Assembly (NCBI GenBank): GCA_945957405.1
Contig: CAMFLL010000005.1
Coordinates: 1 to 49,541 of the forward strand
Direction of reading: 5' to 3'
DNA from: an uncultured Mycolicibacterium sp.
GTDB lineage: Bacteria > Actinomycetota > Actinomycetes > Mycobacteriales > Mycobacteriaceae
DNA: 49,541 bases
Shown here: piece after piece, positions 41,857 to 49,541 of the stretch
Position numbering within the stretch: position 1 is the first letter of the stretch
How the letters are laid out: the number at the start of each line of letters is the position of its first letter
Notes under the pieces: generated by a model
What the model saw: the letters and a program-made list of their open reading frames with translations, nothing else
What the model was told of the DNA's origin: nothing
Databases searched by the model: none
Made by a program: the position numbers and the translations under genes

Positions 41857-43647
41857 TCAGCCGTGCATGCTCCACGCCTGCCACAGCCGCGCGTAGCGGC
41901 CGTCGAGTGCGATCAGGTCTGTGTGGGTGCCGTTTTCGACGATTCGACCGTCATCCATGACGGCGATCTGGTCGGCGGCGGCGGCTTGTGTCAGCCGGTG
42001 CGCGACGATCAGCGTCGTACGGCCCTTGGTGGCCGCCGCGGCCGCCTCTTCCAGTTCCGCGGCGTGGGCACTACCCGCCTCGGCTGTCGCCTCGTCGAGC
42101 ACCACCACCTGGGGGTCCGCCAGAACCAGCCGCGCCATCGCGATGTGCTGGGCCTGCGCAGCAGTCAAAGTCTGGCCGTGTTCGCCGACCTCGGTGTCCA
42201 ATCCGTCGTCCAGCGCGTCGATCCAGTCGCCCGCGCCGACCCGGTGCAGTGCCGCCCAGATCTCATCGCGGGTGGCATCGGGCGCCACCAGGCGGAGGTC
42301 GTCGATAAGCGGGCCGGAGAACACGTGGACTTCCTGCGTGATGGTGGCGACCCAGTCGCGCAGCCGATCCGGATCGATGTCACCCACCGCGACGCCGCCG
42401 ATCCGCGCCCTGCCCTCGGTGGGTTGCAGCAGGCCGGCGACCACGGCGGCCAGCGTGGTCTTGCCGGCGCCGGTGGTGCCCACCAGGGCGCATCGGCTGC
42501 CGGCCGGGATGGACAACGACACCTGGTGTAACACCTGCGGCCCGGTGCCGTACGCGAACGACACGCCCTCGATGCTGACGTCGGCTCCGTCCGGGACGAC
42601 ACCGACCCGCGGGTCACCGCTGGCGGCCAGGAGATTCCGCGCGGCCCGGATATCGATCACCCCGACCAGGCGGGCCAAACTGGCAGTACCCGACTGTATT
42701 TCGTCGAAGTTGTACATCAGTTCGCCGATCGGGTTGAACAGCCGGTGGAACATCAGTGCCGCCGCGGTCACCTGTCCCACCGTCACACCACCCGACCGGA
42801 CCAGAAGGAAACCGATGACCAAAGTGGCCGTCAGCCCGATGAATTCGGCCCGGTTGACCCGTCCGACCAGGCGGGTGAAGAACGTGAACACCGACACCGA
42901 GATGTCCCGTGCGCGTCCCGATGCCCGGTCGATGTCGGCCAGGTGTCGGGCATGGGTCTCGTAGGCTTCGATGGTCTTCGCGCCTTGGATCGATTCGACG
43001 GTCACCTGCGTGCGTTCGGCGATCGCCACTCGTTCGGCGGCGTACATCGGGGCCGAACGGGGCAGATACCACCACAGTCCCGCCGCGTAGGCGGGGATGC
43101 TGAGCGCACCCGCCAGGCCCAGTCGCCAGTCGAGGCTGGCCATGCCGACCAGCGTGACGATTCCGAGAAAGAACGCGTTCAGGATCGTCGGCAGCACCTG
43201 TGCCACCGCCCGGGCGACAACCGCGACGTCGGCGCCGACCCGGGACAGCAGATCACCGCGACCGCTTTCCTCGATCATCGTGGCAGGCAGGTTCAACGCT
43301 CGTTCGAGTACGGCCTCGCGCAGATCGGCCAGTGTCTGCTCGCCGAGGCGCGCCGTCAGATAACTCGACAGCCCGGTACCCAGTCCGCCGATGACGGCCG
43401 CTACGGCGATCACCGCGCCGAGACCGACCAGGCTGCCCGCGGTGTCACCGTCGGCAACCCGGTCGACAAGCGTGCCCAGCAGATAGATCGGCACGATCGA
43501 CAACGCCGCGGCCGCCAGGCCGATGACGACGACGGTGGCCACCGCGCCGGGCCTGCGACGCCGCAGATCCGAGGTGAGCCAGGACACCGCGCGCGGTGTG
43601 GTCGCCACCGGCAGAACCGGTGGTGTCACGGGTTCCGGAATGGTCAT
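41857..43647 (-). CDS. ABC exporter half-transporter, TMD-NBD (ExiT-type), variant signature motif
   Basis: A 596-residue exporter subunit: six-helix ABC transmembrane domain (about residues 30-320), then an ATPase domain. Walker A (GTTGAGKTT), Walker B with catalytic Glu (VVVLDEATAEAG) and the H-loop (IVAHRL) are intact. The signature LSGGQ is altered to LTAAQ (TLTAAQAQHIAMARL). It starts at ATG 43647, overlapping the stop of the other half-transporter (ATGA), so the two are made together and probably form a heterodimer. It lies 82 bases upstream of the NRPS and probably exports the siderophore across the inner membrane. Confidence 0.92.
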   Translation of the reverse strand: MTIPEPVTPPVLPVATTPRAVSWLTSDLRRRRPGAVATVVVIGLAAAALSIVPIYLLGTLVDRVADGDTAGSLVGLGAVIAVAAVIGGLGTGLSSYLTARLGEQTLADLREAVLERALNLPATMIEESGRGDLLSRVGADVAVVARAVAQVLPTILNAFFLGIVTLVGMASLDWRLGLAGALSIPAYAAGLWWYLPRSAPMYAAERVAIAERTQVTVESIQGAKTIEAYETHARHLADIDRASGRARDISVSVFTFFTRLVGRVNRAEFIGLTATLVIGFLLVRSGGVTVGQVTAAALMFHRLFNPIGELMYNFDEIQSGTASLARLVGVIDIRAARNLLAASGDPRVGVVPDGADVSIEGVSFAYGTGPQVLHQVSLSIPAGSRCALVGTTGAGKTTLAAVVAGLLQPTEGRARIGGVAVGDIDPDRLRDWVATITQEVHVFSGPLIDDLRLVAPDATRDEIWAALHRVGAGDWIDALDDGLDTEVGEHGQTLTAAQAQHIAMARLVLADPQVVVLDEATAEAGSAHAAELEEAAAAATKGRTTLIVAHRLTQAAAADQIAVMDDGRIVENGTHTDLIALDGRYARLWQAWSMHG

Positions 43648-45383
43648 CGCGCCACCAGGTCCCGGTAGTCCGCGTGCGCGCCGACCAGGTCGTGGTGCGT
43701 CCCCTCGTGGTGCACGCGCCCGTCGGCGAGCACGATCACACGGTCGGCGGCGGCCAGCAGTGCAGGGCTGCTGGTCACCACGACTGTGGTGCGTCCCTTC
43801 GCTCTGCGGTGCGCCCGGATGCCGTCGGCGATCGCCTGTTCGGTGACCGCGTCGACCGCCGTGGTCGGATCATGAAGAACCAGGACGTCCGGGTCCAGCA
43901 GCAGCGCCCGGGCCAGGGTCCAGCGCTGTCGTTGCCCCCCTGAGAGGCTGGCGCCACGCTCCACCACGGGATGCGCCAGCCCGTCGGGATGCAGCTGCAC
44001 CACGTCGACCGCACACGACGAGGACAGCGCGGCCTGCACCGCCTCGGGGTCGGCGCCCTCGCGCACGACGAGATTCGACTGCAGAGTGCCGGTGAACAGG
44101 GCGCTGTGATGATGCTCGACGAGTATCCGGTCACGCCGCCGGCCGGGCGCCATGTCGCCGATGCGCCTGCCGCCCACCAGAACCGTGCCGGCTTCGGCTG
44201 ACCTCTCGGTACCGGCGAGCACGTCGACCAGAGCCGACGCGTCGCGTGGGTCGGCCGTCAGTACCGCGACGAACTCTCCGGGCGCGATGTCGATCGACAC
44301 ACCACCCAAACCGCCGTGGCCGGCGTCGCGCAGCGACAGTGTCCCAGCGGCTACCTCCGGATCGCCCAGCCCGGGCACTCCCGGCGCGTACCGGTGCGGC
44401 GAGTTCAGGACGTTGGCGACGCGGTTCGCCGATGCGCGGGCCTCGGCGACCCAGCTGGGCACGATGGCCAGCAGTGAGAACGGTTCGATGAGGAACTGTG
44501 CCAGCCCGATCACGGTGATGAGCTGGCCCAGCGTCAATTCGCCGTGGATGGCGATGTATGCCGCCGCGACAGCGACGGTCATCGCGGCCAGTGCACCCGC
44601 CGCGGCGGCGGCTCCGGCGTGGACGCTCTGGATGCGCGCCGCCCGCAGCGTCGCGGCCAGCGAGCGACGGCTGGCGACGCGGTAGCGCGCCGCGGCGTTG
44701 CCTTGCGCACCGATACCTTGCAGCGGGCGATGCCCACTGATCAGGTCAGTGGCAAGCGCCGTGGCGCGGCCGATTTCGGCCTGCTGCTCCTCGACGCGCC
44801 TGGCGATCACAGGGGCGCTCAATTGAAGTGCGGCGACCACCACGGGCACACCGATCAACACCATCAGGCCCAGTGGCCAGTCGATGCGCAGCAGCACCGC
44901 CCCGCACACGACCGTGCCCACGACGGCGCCCACGATGCGCGGGATGTAGTCCAGCAGATAGGCCGTCTCGTCGGCGTCGTCCGAGGAAATCGAAAGCAGT
45001 TCCCCGACACGGTATTCGGTACGTATTCCGAGCGGATCGAGGATCTTCGCACTCAGTTCCACCCGCTGCAGATGCGATTCACGCGCGATTGCGAACATCA
45101 GCAACCGCGCACCAAACCGATACATCACCGTCAGGACCACGAACAACCCGGCCAGGACCGCGATCCAGCCGATGATGGCGTCGACATTGCCGGTCGCGAC
45201 CGCCCGGTCCACGATGATCCCGATGAGCACCGGTACCGACACCTCGCACAACTGGTGTAGCGCAATCAATCCCGAACCCGAGGTGAGCCAGCGCAGATTT
45301 CGCGTCACCGTGCGGCGGAGCACCGCCGCGCCGGTCCAGGGGCCCCTTGCGGCTGCGGCAGTGTCTGGTTCGGCCGCGCTCAC
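43644..45383 (-). CDS. ABC exporter half-transporter, TMD-NBD (ExiT-type), degenerate ATP site
   Basis: A 579-residue partner of the downstream ABC gene. The transmembrane domain (about residues 20-310) is normal. In the ATPase domain the P-loop is lost: [23 protein letters not shown] has no GxxGxGK[ST]. Walker B reads [12 protein letters not shown], so the Asp-Glu pair is His-Asp, and the H-loop His is Ser ([10 protein letters not shown]). The signature LSGGQRQR is intact. It can therefore complete only one composite ATP site with its partner. The GTG at 45383 overlaps the MbtH stop (GTGA); longer frames run into mbtH. Confidence 0.9.
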   Translation of the reverse strand: MSAAEPDTAAAARGPWTGAAVLRRTVTRNLRWLTSGSGLIALHQLCEVSVPVLIGIIVDRAVATGNVDAIIGWIAVLAGLFVVLTVMYRFGARLLMFAIARESHLQRVELSAKILDPLGIRTEYRVGELLSISSDDADETAYLLDYIPRIVGAVVGTVVCGAVLLRIDWPLGLMVLIGVPVVVAALQLSAPVIARRVEEQQAEIGRATALATDLISGHRPLQGIGAQGNAAARYRVASRRSLAATLRAARIQSVHAGAAAAAGALAAMTVAVAAAYIAIHGELTLGQLITVIGLAQFLIEPFSLLAIVPSWVAEARASANRVANVLNSPHRYAPGVPGLGDPEVAAGTLSLRDAGHGGLGGVSIDIAPGEFVAVLTADPRDASALVDVLAGTERSAEAGTVLVGGRRIGDMAPGRRRDRILVEHHHSALFTGTLQSNLVVREGADPEAVQAALSSSCAVDVVQLHPDGLAHPVVERGASLSGGQRQRWTLARALLLDPDVLVLHDPTTAVDAVTEQAIADGIRAHRRAKGRTTVVVTSSPALLAAADRVIVLADGRVHHEGTHHDLVGAHADYRDLVAR

Positions 45384-45631
45384 GCCCGGGAGCTTGCGTC
45401 GGTGCCGCTCGCTGCCATCTGCGCGCGCAGCGACAGGGGCCGCATGTCGGTCCAGTGCTGCTCGACGTACTGCAGCGCACTGTCGCGGTCCGTGCCGTGC
45501 GGCGCACCGAGGACAACGGTCCAACCAGACGGCACGTCGGCGAACGACGGCCACAGCGAGTACTGCTCTTCGTCGTTGACGAGCACGAGAAACTTTCCGT
45601 CGGCATCGTCAAAAGGATTATCAGACAACAC
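45380..45631 (-). CDS. MbtH-like protein
   Basis: An 83-residue MbtH-family NRPS accessory protein that binds A domains and aids their folding or activity. Conserved features are NPFDD at 5-9, [24 protein letters not shown], and [13 protein letters not shown] near the end. The start GTG 45631 has GGGAGG just upstream. It is the first gene of the mbtH-ABC-ABC-NRPS run, each coupled by start/stop overlap except the last. A candidate -10, TAGCAT (minus strand, 45700-45695), lies next to the IdeR-like box. Confidence 0.95.
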   Translation of the reverse strand: MLSDNPFDDADGKFLVLVNDEEQYSLWPSFADVPSGWTVVLGAPHGTDRDSALQYVEQHWTDMRPLSLRAQMAASGTDASSRA

Positions 45632-45702
45632 GTTCCTCCCGTAACGGTGTGTGTCGCGACCAACCGGACGTGGCGCCCAGAGTCGGCTCGCGGCATGCTA
45701 TC

Positions 45703-45721
45703 AAAGGTAAGGCTAAGCTGA
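45703..45721. promoter_or_regulatory. IdeR-like iron box between mbtH and fxbA
   Basis: AAAGGTAAGGCTAAGCTGA matches the mycobacterial IdeR consensus TTAGGTTAGGCTAACCTAA at 14 of 19 positions. It sits between candidate -10 elements for the leftward mbtH operon (45695-45700) and rightward fxbA (TATGGT, 45731-45736), overlapping both -35 regions. It should repress both when iron is plentiful. Confidence 0.75.
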
Positions 45722-45730
45722 GCCGGCCTG

Positions 45731-45736
45731 TATGGT
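45731..45736 (+). promoter_or_regulatory. Candidate fxbA -10 element
   Basis: TATGGT fits TANNNT and lies 10 bases downstream of the iron box. The predicted transcript would start near 45743, leaving room for the GGGAGGA ribosome-binding site before GTG 45777. Confidence 0.5.
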
Positions 45737-45776
45737 CCGATGCGGACCGGGTCGAAAGTGACTGGGAGGAATCGCT

Positions 45777-46724
45777 GTGCGAGTCGTGATGTTCGGGTAC
45801 CAGACGTGGGGTTACCGCACCCTGGCGGCGCTGTTGAATTCGCGCCACGAGGTGTGCCTCGTCGTCACGCACCCCGCCAGTGACCACGCCTACGAGTCGA
45901 TTTGGGCCGACTCCGTCGAAGACCTCGCGCGCAGTGAGGGAATCGAGGTCTTCCTGGCCAGGCGCCCGACGCCCGAACTGATCGACAGGGTTGCCGAGTT
46001 GGCCCCGGATGTCATGGTCGCCAACAACTGGCGCACGCGCCTGCCCGAGGAACTGTTCGCAATCCCCGGGCACGGCACGCTGAATCTGCACGACTCGCTG
46101 CTGCCGAAGTTCACCGGTTTCTCGCCGGTGATCTGGTCGCTGATCAGCGGCGCCAGCCACACCGGCCTGACGGCGCATCTGATGGACGCCGAACTGGACA
46201 CCGGCGCCGTCCTGGTTCAGCGATCCGTCGAGATCACGCCGGCGAGCACCGGCACCGGTCTGGTGCTGGCGACCCTGGACCTGGTACCCGAGGTGCTTGC
46301 AGAAGCCCTCGACCAGTTGGAGTTCGGCACGGCCACCCCCATCCCGCAGGACCTCAGCCAGCGCACGTTCTTCCACAAACGCAGCGACCGTGACAGCCTG
46401 GTCGACTGGAATTGGGCTGCGGCCGACATCGAGCGACTGATCCGCGCGCTGTCCGACCCGTATCCCAACGCCTACACCTATTTTCGAGGTGAGCGACTGC
46501 GCCTGATCTCGGCGCATGTGTCGCGGTGCACGTATGGCGGAACGCCGGGCCGCGTCTTCATCGAAGAGGACGGGGGCATGGTCATCGTGGCCGGTGCCGA
46601 GGCCTACCGAGGGCAGTCGCCCGGCCTGGTCCTCGATGTGGTCCGCACCGAGGACGGCGTCGACCATGAGGCGCTGAGTTTCTTCCGGCACGGCGGCGGA
46701 TATCTCACCGACGCGCCCGAATAG
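45777..46724 (+). CDS. fxbA: Hydroxyornithine formyltransferase, exochelin biosynthesis (FxbA-like)
   Basis: A 315-residue formyltransferase of the methionyl-tRNA formyltransferase fold, using formyl-tetrahydrofolate. Catalytic residues are visible: Asn103 and His105 in LNLHDSLLPKFTG and Asp141 in AELDTG. In exochelin synthesis FxbA formylates N5-hydroxyornithine, which module 1 of the adjacent NRPS is predicted to activate. The start GTG 45777 has GGGAGGA upstream; an ATG four codons in is possible. It diverges from mbtH with a shared iron box. It is too far from the tRNA-formylase sequence and context to be Fmt. Confidence 0.92.
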   Translation: MRVVMFGYQTWGYRTLAALLNSRHEVCLVVTHPASDHAYESIWADSVEDLARSEGIEVFLARRPTPELIDRVAELAPDVMVANNWRTRLPEELFAIPGHGTLNLHDSLLPKFTGFSPVIWSLISGASHTGLTAHLMDAELDTGAVLVQRSVEITPASTGTGLVLATLDLVPEVLAEALDQLEFGTATPIPQDLSQRTFFHKRSDRDSLVDWNWAAADIERLIRALSDPYPNAYTYFRGERLRLISAHVSRCTYGGTPGRVFIEEDGGMVIVAGAEAYRGQSPGLVLDVVRTEDGVDHEALSFFRHGGGYLTDAPE

Positions 46725-46782
46725 GGCGCGCCGGTGGGCGCTGGCGGCTTGCAGGTGAGCCATACCGATCCGATCCGACCGG

Positions 46783-48081
46783 TCAGGCCGGCGCACCAAC
46801 GGGTTTGCGGGTGTTGGCGCCGATCGACTGCAGGATTTCGCCGCTGCGCACAGCGATATTCGACAACAGCGATGACGTGAGGCCGTGCGTGTGTTCGGTG
46901 TTGCCCTGGATGTAGAGCCCGCCCGCGGTCTCAGACGTTGTCGCCAGCCGGTAGTCGCGCGACACCGCGGGCCTGCCGTCGGCCTCGAGAACCAGCTCCT
47001 CGTAGAGCTCGCCGAGGATGCCGTCCAGCCGGGCCGGTAGAAAGCCGGTGGCATAGATCACTGCGTCGCAGTCGATTTCGTCGGTCGCACCGCTCGGATG
47101 GTGCAGGATCTGCACCCGCACGCCATGCTCGGTTTCGTCGGTGCCCTGCACGCTGGAGGCGCCTCGCAGGAACAACCGCCGATTGCCCGCCACCCGTTCC
47201 GCGTATTCGCGAGCGTAGAGGTCCTCGATCAGCGGCAGGTCGACAGCGGAATAGTTGGTGCTGCGGTGGTAATCGATCAGCTGTCGGCGGATCAACGGAT
47301 CGGCGGCATAGAAGTCGTCGACAGCGTCGGGATCGAACACCCGGTTGGCGAAGGGACTGTCGTCCGCCGGGCTGTAGCCGTACTTGGCGAAGACGCCGTG
47401 GACCTCGGTGGTCGGCGACGAATCATGCAGGTAGGCAGCAACTTCCGCGGCACTCTGGCCGGCCCCGACAACGGCGAAGCGGTCGTGTCGACGACTTGGC
47501 AGTTTCTCGAGGTCATGCAGGAAACCGTGGTTGTGAACCTGTCGCACCGAAGGAGTGACGCCTGCGGGTAGCTGTGGGCTCAGTCCGCCTGCGATCACGA
47601 CATTGTGCGCGCGGATACGGTCGGCATGCCTGCCGGTGACCTCAACTTCGAACACGCCGTCGACGCTGCGGATGGCGCTCACGCGCGATCCGTACCGCAC
47701 CGATGCGTCGACCTTGTCGGCTGCCCAGGCGAGGTAGTCGTGGAACTCCAGGCGGGTGGGGAAGAAGGTCTTGTAGTTGATGAACTCGGTGAGCCTGCCG
47801 CGCTCCGTCAGGTACTTGAGGAAGGTGAACTCGCTCTGAGGATTCCGTTGGGTGACCAGATCTTTCAAGAACGAGATCTGCATGGTGGCGCCGGGGATCA
47901 GCATCCCGGTGTGCCATCCGAATTCCTGTTTGACCTCGACGTACTCCGCGTTGACGCGGTGCTCGGCATCGCAGGTGTCGTTGTGCTCCTGCACCGCCAC
48001 CGCCAGGGCAAGATTCGACGGCCCGAACCCGACACCGACGAAGTCCAGCACGTGGTGATGGCCGTTGGACGAATTCGACAT
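46783..48081 (-). CDS. L-ornithine N5-monooxygenase (SidA/PvdA/IucD family)
   Basis: A 432-residue FAD- and NADPH-dependent N-hydroxylase producing N5-hydroxyornithine for modules 1, 3 and 5. The FAD motif GVGFGPSN is at 16-23, the NADPH motif VVGAGQSAAEVA is mid-protein, and the C-terminal ATGF motif is in VIYATGFLP. Other family segments are FLKDLVTQRNPQSEFTFLKYL and NTEHTHGLTSSLLS. The ATG at 48081 overlaps the panD stop (TGATG), so the two are translationally coupled. The NRPS pockets for hydroxyornithine favour Orn over Lys as substrate. Confidence 0.94.
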   Translation of the reverse strand: MSNSSNGHHHVLDFVGVGFGPSNLALAVAVQEHNDTCDAEHRVNAEYVEVKQEFGWHTGMLIPGATMQISFLKDLVTQRNPQSEFTFLKYLTERGRLTEFINYKTFFPTRLEFHDYLAWAADKVDASVRYGSRVSAIRSVDGVFEVEVTGRHADRIRAHNVVIAGGLSPQLPAGVTPSVRQVHNHGFLHDLEKLPSRRHDRFAVVGAGQSAAEVAAYLHDSSPTTEVHGVFAKYGYSPADDSPFANRVFDPDAVDDFYAADPLIRRQLIDYHRSTNYSAVDLPLIEDLYAREYAERVAGNRRLFLRGASSVQGTDETEHGVRVQILHHPSGATDEIDCDAVIYATGFLPARLDGILGELYEELVLEADGRPAVSRDYRLATTSETAGGLYIQGNTEHTHGLTSSLLSNIAVRSGEILQSIGANTRKPVGAPA

Positions 48082-48488
48082 CAGCGACCCGCCACCTGAT
48101 CGACCGTGCCCGGCACCGGAGCCGCGGGATCGGAGCCCAATGCCACGATGCGGTTGTCCGAATCGACGTGTACGACGGTGGGGGAGTGCTCCATCCGTTC
48201 GGTTTCGTCGAGTTGGACGAACGACATGATGATGACGAGGTTGCCGGGCGAAACCAGATGTGCCGCAGCTCCATTGATGCCGATGACGCCTGAACCCGGC
48301 GCGCCGATGATGGCATACGTCACCAGACGGGCACCCGAGGTGATGTCGACGACGTGAACCTGCTCGCCCTCGACGATGCCCGCCGATGCCATCAACTCCG
48401 CGTCGATGGTGATGGATCCGACGTAGTGCAGATCGGCCTGTGTGACCGTCGCTCGATGGATCTTTCCCGCGAGCAGTGTCCGTTGCAT
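48081..48488 (-). CDS. panD: Aspartate 1-decarboxylase (pyruvoyl proenzyme)
   Basis: A 135-residue PanD, which converts L-aspartate to beta-alanine. The self-cleavage site Gly24-Ser25 is present in HYVGSITID, giving the pyruvoyl group on Ser25. Lys9, His11 and Tyr22 are in place, as are the GARLVTYA segment and GINGAAAHL. The start ATG 48488 follows AAAGGCAGCA; the extra 18 codons of the longer frame are not conserved in the family. It is coupled to the ornithine oxygenase rather than to panB/panC, and module 2 of the NRPS needs beta-alanine. It is therefore probably a siderophore-dedicated copy. It is preceded by an IdeR-like box. Confidence 0.94.
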   Translation of the reverse strand: MQRTLLAGKIHRATVTQADLHYVGSITIDAELMASAGIVEGEQVHVVDITSGARLVTYAIIGAPGSGVIGINGAAAHLVSPGNLVIIMSFVQLDETERMEHSPTVVHVDSDNRIVALGSDPAAPVPGTVDQVAGR

Positions 48489-48556
48489 TGCTGCCTTTCC
48501 CGCCGTGCTGACGGCGCCGTCATCGTGAAGAAAGCGGCCCAAATCAGACCCCCCGT

Positions 48557-48575
48557 TTAGCGAAGGCTAACCTAT
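48557..48575. promoter_or_regulatory. IdeR-like iron box upstream of panD
   Basis: TTAGCGAAGGCTAACCTAT matches the IdeR consensus at 15 of 19 positions, with the right half nearly perfect. It lies about 70 bases upstream of the panD start and probably makes panD and the oxygenase iron-repressed. Confidence 0.75.
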
Positions 48576-49122
48576 GGATGTGCTCACGCAAAGCCCTTCC
48601 TGTGTGAGGTGGTTGACACCTGCGTCGTCAAATCGATTGGTGCGCAGCATGTCCCGTCGCCGTACCTACTACGTGATGTCGTAGGCAGGCCGACGCGGCC
48701 ATCGCCGTGGGATGTGGGCAAGGTCGGTAGACAGCCTCGCGACAGCGGTCATCAGTGACAACGGTCGCGGCCTGCACTCCTCGGCGAACCTTTCGGGCAC
48801 CTGCGGTCGCGGCGCGCCACGAGTTGTCAAGTCGCAGAATGATCTTGCGGAATCCTCATCGTCGCGCAATTGACGCCGAGGAAGACTGGTAGGTAGCTGT
48901 GAGTTAGCTGTCAGGGTGGTAGTCCGGCTGGCGGATGGAAAGTTGCGGCGCTCGTACCCGTAAACCCCAGCCGCACTGTGGAATCCGACGGGATACATCA
49001 GACCTGGCCCCATCTGCAGTGTCGGCGAGCAGTGGAAGGCGAGCAGCCGGACGCCGATGATTTTCTGTGCGGTGTGATGTCGGTACGTATACGCACAGAA
49101 GACGGAATGAAAGGACGGCCCA
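48576..49122. other. Intergenic region without a supported gene
   Basis: Reading frames here lack family features and good starts. Visible elements are two TAGCTGT direct repeats near 48893-48912, CTACG-N6-CGTAG near 48668 and the inverted repeat listed separately. It may be a remnant of a decayed gene. Confidence 0.45.
49063..49100. promoter_or_regulatory. Inverted repeat upstream of ABM monooxygenase gene
   Basis: Perfect 9-bp arms, TTCTGTGCG (49063-49071) and CGCACAGAA (49092-49100), are separated by 20 bases and end 22 bases before the ATG. It could be an operator around the promoter or a leader hairpin. Confidence 0.4.
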
Positions 49123-49425
49123 ATGGTCATCGTGGCAGGTCATCTCATCGTGAATGCCGATCAGCGCCAGAGCTACCTCGCAGGCTGTACAGGAGTGGTC
49201 GAGCAGGCGCGCCGGGCAGAAGGATGCCTTGACTTCGCCATCACCGCCGACCTCGTCGACTCCCGCCGGGTCAACGTGTACGAGCGCTGGGCGTCGCAGT
49301 CGGCGGTGGAGGCGTTCCGCGGCAGCGGCCCTTCCGACGACCAGGACGACGCGATGGTGTCGGCGTCGGTCGCCGAATACGACGTCGCCGACATCCGAGT
49401 ACTGAGCGGGGATGGTGCCGAGTAG
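49123..49425 (+). CDS. ABM-domain monooxygenase-like protein
   Basis: A 100-residue antibiotic-biosynthesis-monooxygenase (YgiN-like) ferredoxin-fold protein: MVIVAGHLIVNADQRQSYLAGCTGVVEQARRAEGCLDF, then VNVYERWASQSAVEAF and the final strand. Such proteins act on quinones or polyketides as dimers without a cofactor; the substrate here is unknown. The ATG is preceded by AAAGGA about 9 bases upstream. Confidence 0.85.
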   Translation: MVIVAGHLIVNADQRQSYLAGCTGVVEQARRAEGCLDFAITADLVDSRRVNVYERWASQSAVEAFRGSGPSDDQDDAMVSASVAEYDVADIRVLSGDGAE

Positions 49426-49491
49426 GTCGTCCACGCTCGCGTCGTGACGATCACCCTTCCGAAAGCCCTCCTTTTCTACTACGTTGGGTAG

Positions 49492-49541
49492 CTGTCTCTT
49501 ATACACATCTGACGCTGCCGACGAAGAGGATAGTGGTGGGG
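49492..49541 (+). other. Nextera sequencing adapter (assembly artefact)
   Basis: 49492-49510 equals the 19-base Tn5 mosaic end used in Nextera kits (CTGTCTCTTATACACATCT). It is followed without a break by the Nextera read-2-side adapter (GACGCTGCCGACGA, 49511-49524), and then by AGAGGATA, which I recall as the reverse complement of an i5 index (N/S503). The last bases are a degraded continuation. This is not genomic sequence. Confidence 0.96.

Noticed and set aside
41844..41860. CTGAGG-N5-CCTCAG hairpin at the ABC gene stop as a terminator before the NRPS
   Set aside because: The stem is only 6 bp, there is no T-run, and it overlaps the stop codon; a terminator would cut the NRPS off from the only iron-controlled promoter seen.
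46725..46782. Terminator between fxbA and the ornithine oxygenase
   Set aside because: GC-rich with a possible 7-bp stem around the gap but a long loop and no T-run; not convincing enough to list.
48669..49130. Minus-strand ORF of 153 aa in the gap after panD
   Set aside because: No recognisable motifs, no ribosome-binding site and irregular composition; it overlaps the ABM start.
48904..49506. Minus-strand ORF of 200 aa beginning MYKRQ
   Set aside because: Its start lies in adapter sequence, and it runs antisense to the ABM gene with no family features.
49492..49510. Tn5/IS50 end, suggesting a transposon insertion
   Set aside because: The 19-base mosaic end is followed directly by Nextera adapter and an index-like sequence at the contig end, so it is library DNA, not an element.

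Overview
This is a high-GC actinobacterial contig. Leaderless-type promoters, MbtH, IdeR-like iron boxes and the gene families point to a rapid-growing mycobacterium (Mycolicibacterium type). Both ends look like contig ends. The first gene is cut by the left edge, and the last 50 bases are Illumina Nextera adapter rather than genome.

Region 1 (1-18.9 kb) is ordinary accessory and regulatory DNA. It holds a LuxR-type ATPase regulator (partial), a short ECF sigma factor overlapped antisense by an AraC regulator, and a GAF-GGDEF-GAF diguanylate cyclase. Next come two coupled DUF899 genes diverging from an ArsR-AHSA1 pair with twin ArsR-like operators, and then a P450. A same-strand run follows (MHS-family transporter, response regulator, histidine kinase, TAXI lipoprotein). 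The rest is small SRPBCC, hydrolase, STAS, Imm5-like, type II NADH dehydrogenase-like and DUF3253 genes.

Region 2 (19-48.6 kb) is an exochelin-type hydroxamate siderophore locus. One 22.7-kb ORF encodes a six-module NRPS of 7578 aa ending in a thioesterase. The adenylation pocket residues, read by alignment to GrsA/EntF, are DINYWGGIGK (formyl-hydroxyornithine), IDTLISSGDK (beta-alanine-like), DMENLGLINK (hydroxyornithine), DFWNVGMVHK (Thr/allo-Thr), DMENLGLINK (hydroxyornithine) and DTWDTGLVDK (unassigned). Epimerase domains sit in modules 1, 3 and 4. Modules 1-5 therefore match the known exochelin MS pentapeptide in order and stereochemistry, and module 6 is one more than that peptide needs.

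Upstream on the same strand lie an asymmetric pair of ABC exporter half-transporters and an MbtH-like protein, all with overlapping start/stop codons. Divergent from these is the formyltransferase fxbA. Beyond it are an ornithine N5-oxygenase and an aspartate 1-decarboxylase (panD), translationally coupled. Precursor supply (hydroxyornithine, its formyl derivative, beta-alanine), assembly and export are thus encoded together. Two IdeR-like boxes (45703-45721 and 48557-48575) cover the divergent fxbA/mbtH promoter region and panD. No uptake genes (FxuABC type) are in the window.

Region 3 (48.6-49.5 kb) is a roughly 550-base non-coding stretch, a small ABM monooxygenase gene and the adapter.
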